DNA of 64,000 bases, taken from Chitinophagaceae bacterium (GTDB lineage: Bacteria > Bacteroidota > Bacteroidia > Chitinophagales > Chitinophagaceae). Made by a program: the position numbers and the translations under genes. This document shows positions 60,240-64,000 of the stretch, one piece after another. The stretch covers positions 1 through 64,000 of the forward strand of contig CANGOX010000007.1 in the NCBI GenBank assembly GCA_947455605.1, written 5' to 3'. Numbering within the stretch: position 1 is the stretch's first letter; each line of letters begins with the position of its first letter. The notes beneath the pieces were generated by a model. That model was not told where the DNA came from and did not search any database. It saw only the letters and a program-made list of their open reading frames with translations.

Positions 60240-60247
60240 CAAATATA
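60240..60247 (-). promoter_or_regulatory. TAnnTTTG -7 box for trxA
   Basis: On the minus strand TATATTTG matches the -7 consensus exactly, 56 bp before the trxA ATG at 60183. Confidence 0.6.
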
Positions 60248-60447
60248 AATCCAAAGCATGGTTTATGCTGATTTGACTTTTCCACCACTGTTATTAATGA
60301 CGTTGCATCAGGGCTAACCTGACAAAGGGGCGGAATCTGGCCAAAAACGGGTAATTGTCAAGCAAAAGTCATAAAGTTATTCCCAATTCTTTTTCTGTTG
60401 CAGAATCGATGAATTACAGGTATCTTTCTCATGTAATAATTAGTAAT

Positions 60448-61170
60448 ATGAACAGAAAACAATTTTTATCAGCTTCTGCAATCCTTTCAGCATCAGCTAT
60501 TTTACCTAATCAATCGGTTGTGGCGCAGAATTATTCAGCCAACGGGCTGGATAAATTAACAGATGCCAAGGGCGATTTTTTACACCTGCCATTGCCATAT
60601 AATAAGAATTTTCTCGAACCGTATATGGATGAAGAAACGGTTTACCTCCACCATACTTTTCACCACGGTGGAGCCGTAAAGGGAGCAAATAAAGATCTGC
60701 AGATGATCCGGAAAGCTATGGATGAGAATAATCTGGAAACTGTGGACTACTGGACAAAAAAGCTCAGTTATCATTTCTCTTCGCATGTTTTGCATACTAT
60801 CTTCTGGACAAACCTTACCAACAAAAAGAACGAACCCACCGGTGAGTTGCTGAAACGGATTGAAAAGGATTTTGGCAGTTATGATAAACTGAAAGCGTAT
60901 CTGTCTAAAACATCCAAAGATGTAGATGGAAACGGATGGGGGATACTTGGCTATCAACCCTACTCAGACAAACTGGTGATCCTCCAATGCGAAAACCATG
61001 AAAAACTTACGCAATGGGGTGTGATCCCGATATTGGTGATCGATGTATGGGAACATTCCTATTACCTTAAATACAAGAACAAACGGAATGATTTTGTGGA
61101 TGCGATGCTGAATATTATTAACTGGGATAATGTGGCGGAGCGGTTGAATGTGGCAACCAAATTAGTTTAG
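60448..61170 (+). CDS. Exported Fe/Mn superoxide dismutase family protein
   Basis: A 240-residue SOD with an N-terminal export signal (MNRKQFLSASAILSASAILP, in a Tat-like MNRKQF setting). The SOD metal ligands are visible: His in TVYLHHTFHHGG, His in HFSSHVLHTIFW, and the Asp/His pair in IDVWEHSYYL. ATG 60448 is chosen because it opens the signal; ATG 60355 would add 31 unlikely residues. The product would remove superoxide in the periplasm or outside. Fe versus Mn cannot be settled from sequence. Confidence 0.88.
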   Translation: MNRKQFLSASAILSASAILPNQSVVAQNYSANGLDKLTDAKGDFLHLPLPYNKNFLEPYMDEETVYLHHTFHHGGAVKGANKDLQMIRKAMDENNLETVDYWTKKLSYHFSSHVLHTIFWTNLTNKKNEPTGELLKRIEKDFGSYDKLKAYLSKTSKDVDGNGWGILGYQPYSDKLVILQCENHEKLTQWGVIPILVIDVWEHSYYLKYKNKRNDFVDAMLNIINWDNVAERLNVATKLV

Positions 61171-61172
61171 TA

Positions 61173-61316
61173 CGTCATTGCGAGGAGGAACGACGAAGCA
61201 AACTGTGGATTGAAAAAATGGTGTGATCCCTATTTAAGTCACGTTTTGCAGTAACTCTATACAAAAGGATTCCCCAATACTTCCAAGCACAGATTGCTTC
61301 GTTCCTCGCAATGACG
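61173..61316. repeat. GTCATTGCGAG palindromic element, copy 2
   Basis: The left arm at 61173-61207 (CGTCATTGCGAGGAGGAACG and on) faces the right arm at 61288-61316 (GATTGCTTCGTTCCTCGCAA and on), with a different interior from copy 1. It fills the gap between the SOD and dnaE genes, and its right end abuts the dnaE stop codon (61317-61319). Confidence 0.88.
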
Positions 61317-64000
61317 TTAGCCCACCAACCCCACATGCACATCCACATCCGGATTGCCCATCAGAAAATCTGCCATCTCTTCATTCATCTGGAAACCTTT
61401 TTCAAAAGAAACCAGACTCACTTTCAGATTGTCTTTCGGTTCGTAGATATTGAAGCGTAAAGATGATTTACCAGGGAAATTGCGGACGTTCTTATCTACA
61501 AAATTTACAAAATCCGGTGTAACAGATGCCGGGTGTACATTAATTTCAATACTGCGGGTGAGATTTTGTTTTACGGTTTCGAGCAACGACATCACATTGA
61601 TCTTAAAATCGAATTCATTCGGGCGGTTATATCTTGGGCGGAAGAAACCGTTGAGTAAAATATTGGTTCCCTTTTCGAGATAGTTCTGGAACTTGATATA
61701 GTCTTCACTCCACAAAAGAAATTCTGTTTTACCTGTAAAATCTTCGATCACAAATGATCCGAAATTTTTTCCTGTTTTGGTAACGCGATGTTGTACATCT
61801 ATCACCAAACCTGCTACGCGTAAACCTTTACCCGGGTTGGGCTGCAGGTGCAGCGTATCTTTGATCTCATTAAAATCATTGATCTTGGTAATGCCGTAAT
61901 ATTTCAATTCAAATTTGAAATGATCCAATGGATGGCCGCTCATGAACATACCCGTCACATCTTTTTCATGATCGAGTAATTCCGTTAAGGTCCATGGTTC
62001 GCAATTAGGCATTTTAGGCATCTGCACCTGCATGGCCGAAGTTAGATCGCCAAACAAAGTATTGGCCGAACTCATGCTGGCCGTTTGGTTAGCCTGTCCG
62101 TAATTGATGATACGTTCCAATCCATTCATTCGCTCACCATCCGGTACATAAAAATATTGTGCCCGGTGATAAGCCGTAAAGCAATCGAAAGCACCTGAAT
62201 AGGCAAGGCTTTCCATCGATTTCTTGTTCACGCTTTTCTGTAATACCCGTTTGATAAAATCAAACATATCGGTATACCATCCATTCTTTTCTCTTTCCGC
62301 AATAATATTATCAACGGCTGCATCACCCACACCCTTCAATCCTCCCAAACCAAAACGGATCTCACCTTTTTTGTTTACGGCAAATCCTTTCAGTGATTCA
62401 TTGATATCCGGTCCGAGTACTTTAATACCCATCCGTTTACACTCTTCCATAAAGAAGGTGATCTTTTCAATGGCACCGGCGTGGTTGAGTACAGCCGACA
62501 TATATTCTCCCGGGTAATGCGCCTTCAGGTAAGCCGTTTGATAGGCAACCAATGCATAACAGGTAGAGTGAGATTTATTGAATGCGTATTGTGCAAATGC
62601 TTCCCAGTCGGTCCAGATCTTTTCCAGTTTATCAGCAGGATGTCCTTTTGCTGCAGCGCCGCTGATGAATTGAGATTTCATTTTATCCAGTACCGATTTC
62701 TGTTTTTTACCCATGGCTTTACGGAGAACATCCGCATCGCCTTTGGTAAAGCCTGCCAGTTTCTGGCTAAGCAACATTACCTGTTCCTGGTAAACGGTGA
62801 TACCGTAAGTATCGCCCAGGTATTCTTCCATATCGGCCACATCAAAACTTACCGGTTCACGCCCCCATTTACGGTCGATGAATTTGGGGATGTATGCAAT
62901 AGGACCGGGGCGGTACAGGGCGTTCATCGCAATGAGTTCATCAAATTTATCGGGCTTCAGTTCGCGCAGGTATTTTTGCATACCCACACTCTCAAACTGG
63001 AAGGTAGCATTGGTTTCGCCTTTCTGGTAGAGTTGAAAGGTTTTCTCATCATCCAAAGCAATATTATCGAGATCGATAGTTACGTTATGATTTTGCTTGA
63101 TCAGTTGCAGCGCTGTTTTCAGAATGGAGAGGGTTTTCAAACCCAAAAAGTCCATCTTGATTACACCGGCATCTTCGATCACCGATCCTTCAATCTGTGT
63201 AACCCAAAGGGTTGAGTCTTTGGAAGTGGCTACAGGCAAGAGATCTGTAAGATCACGCGGAGCGATGATGATACCTGCGGCGTGGATTCCGGTGTTTCGT
63301 ACAGATCCTTCGAGTCTTTCGGCTTCATGCAATACCTGTGCTCGGATATCATTGCCGTTATAGATCTCGCGGATCTTTTTTACGTTATCAATATCTTCCT
63401 GTTGATAGGCTTCTTTTTCTTCGAGTGATTTTTCACCTTCTTTGATCGTGAGCGGTGCATGTAATACACGACGTAATTCAGTACCCGGTTTATCGGGCAC
63501 TAATTTGGCGAGCATATTACTTTCTGCGAGCGGCAGATCCAATACACGGGCTACATCTTTGATACTCATTTTGGCAGCCATGGTACCATAGGTGATGATC
63601 TGTGCTACCTGGTTCTTACCGTATTTATCAACTACATAATCAATTACTTTCTGACGGCCCTCATCATCGAAGTCCGTATCAATATCGGGCATGCTCTTAC
63701 GATCCGGATTAAGGAAACGCTCAAACAGCAGATTGTATTTAATTGGATCGATATTGGTGATACCGATACAGAATGCGACCACACTACCGGCAGCCGAACC
63801 ACGGCCGGGGCCTACGAACACACCCATGTCGCGCCCTGCCTTAATGAAATCACTTACGATCAGGAAGTAACCGGCAAAACCCATGGTCTTTATGGTGAAC
63901 AATTCAAAATCGATCCGTTCCTGTATGGCAGGGGTGAGATCATTGTATCTCAGTTTGGCGCCCTCTCTGGTTAAGTGCTGCAGAAATTCCCACTGGTTCA
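61317..64000 (-). CDS. dnaE: DNA polymerase III alpha subunit (partial, 5' end beyond window)
   Basis: The catalytic subunit of the replicative polymerase. The open frame continues to the right edge, without a start codon in the last 98 bp, so the N-terminal PHP domain lies outside. Visible are the palm with PDIDTDFDDEGRQKVIDYV (two catalytic Asp), GPGRGSAAGSVVAFCIGIT, the finger segments (YGITVYQEQVMLLSQKLAGF) and HSTCYALVAYQTAYLKAHYP. A C-terminal OB fold follows (LRVAGLVIDVQHRVTKTGKNFGSF). The encoded end is GNPDVDVHVGLVG, then TAA. Confidence 0.96.
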   Translation of the reverse strand, partial: NQWEFLQHLTREGAKLRYNDLTPAIQERIDFELFTIKTMGFAGYFLIVSDFIKAGRDMGVFVGPGRGSAAGSVVAFCIGITNIDPIKYNLLFERFLNPDRKSMPDIDTDFDDEGRQKVIDYVVDKYGKNQVAQIITYGTMAAKMSIKDVARVLDLPLAESNMLAKLVPDKPGTELRRVLHAPLTIKEGEKSLEEKEAYQQEDIDNVKKIREIYNGNDIRAQVLHEAERLEGSVRNTGIHAAGIIIAPRDLTDLLPVATSKDSTLWVTQIEGSVIEDAGVIKMDFLGLKTLSILKTALQLIKQNHNVTIDLDNIALDDEKTFQLYQKGETNATFQFESVGMQKYLRELKPDKFDELIAMNALYRPGPIAYIPKFIDRKWGREPVSFDVADMEEYLGDTYGITVYQEQVMLLSQKLAGFTKGDADVLRKAMGKKQKSVLDKMKSQFISGAAAKGHPADKLEKIWTDWEAFAQYAFNKSHSTCYALVAYQTAYLKAHYPGEYMSAVLNHAGAIEKITFFMEECKRMGIKVLGPDINESLKGFAVNKKGEIRFGLGGLKGVGDAAVDNIIAEREKNGWYTDMFDFIKRVLQKSVNKKSMESLAYSGAFDCFTAYHRAQYFYVPDGERMNGLERIINYGQANQTASMSSANTLFGDLTSAMQVQMPKMPNCEPWTLTELLDHEKDVTGMFMSGHPLDHFKFELKYYGITKINDFNEIKDTLHLQPNPGKGLRVAGLVIDVQHRVTKTGKNFGSFVIEDFTGKTEFLLWSEDYIKFQNYLEKGTNILLNGFFRPRYNRPNEFDFKINVMSLLETVKQNLTRSIEINVHPASVTPDFVNFVDKNVRNFPGKSSLRFNIYEPKDNLKVSLVSFEKGFQMNEEMADFLMGNPDVDVHVGLVG

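Noticed and set aside
63902-64000. ATG 63902 as the true start of dnaE
   Set aside because: The frame stays open to the edge with family-like sequence (NQWEFLQHLTREGAKLRYND), so the gene simply runs off the window.

Overview
The window looks like chromosomal DNA of a member of the Bacteroidota, most probably a Chitinophagaceae-like bacterium. The signs are: a TAnnTTTG -7 promoter motif in front of many genes (ftsK, lolA, plsY, rpsO, nusB, secDF, trxA); almost no Shine-Dalgarno sequences; a fused SecDF; a GroEL with a His/Gly/Met-rich tail; many secreted peptidases with '...AQ' signal-peptide ends; and the futalosine menaquinone enzyme MqnE. No rRNA, tRNA, CRISPR array or prophage was recognised.

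Layout. 1-9.1 kb: pyrF, an SGNH hydrolase, kynureninase, a large secreted S9 peptidase, a YCII protein, glutaryl-CoA dehydrogenase, a GxxExxY protein gene framed by a 21-bp perfect inverted repeat, shikimate kinase and a DUF423 protein. 9.2-13.7 kb: ftsK, then a gene fusing a copy of the FtsK gamma (DNA-reading) domain to an HNH nuclease, then a large imperfect palindrome, then lolA. 13.7-22.7 kb: an esterase, RNase Z, rpsO-pnp, prmA, plsY, an M48 lipoprotein protease, a YdeI/OmdA-like protein and a CYTH protein. 22.8-30.1 kb: an M20-S9 peptide-degradation pair, a YqaE protein, a GNAT enzyme, a methylmalonyl-CoA mutase catalytic subunit, an anchored unknown and an IscA-type protein. 30.5-36.5 kb: a four-gene heavy-metal RND efflux operon led by a His-rich exported protein. 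36.8-48.6 kb: secDF, an FKBP lipoprotein, two tandem YhhN proteins, groESL, a lipoprotein truncated haemoglobin and nusB-yajC-coaE-cupin. 48.7-64 kb: an rRNA methyltransferase, a tandem pair of M14 carboxypeptidase-like proteins (the first with a rearranged zinc motif), an aminotransferase, serine dehydratase, mqnE, an MFS nucleoside-type transporter, thioredoxin, an exported superoxide dismutase and the 3' part of dnaE, which runs off the window.

The most unusual locus is the gamma-domain-HNH fusion inserted between ftsK and lolA. Its first 47 gamma-domain residues are identical to those of the resident FtsK although the codons differ at about 15 synonymous places, so the DNA-reading helix has apparently been conserved by selection while a nuclease was attached. 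Three repeat families add further interest. Heptamer arrays (CTCCAAA/CTCCAGA) fill intergenic gaps and also sit in frame inside ftsK and the mutase gene. Palindromic elements (GTCATTGCGAGG type) lie between genes, one abutting the dnaE stop codon. A third repeat family forms the arms around the GxxExxY gene and recurs in part at 22.8 kb.
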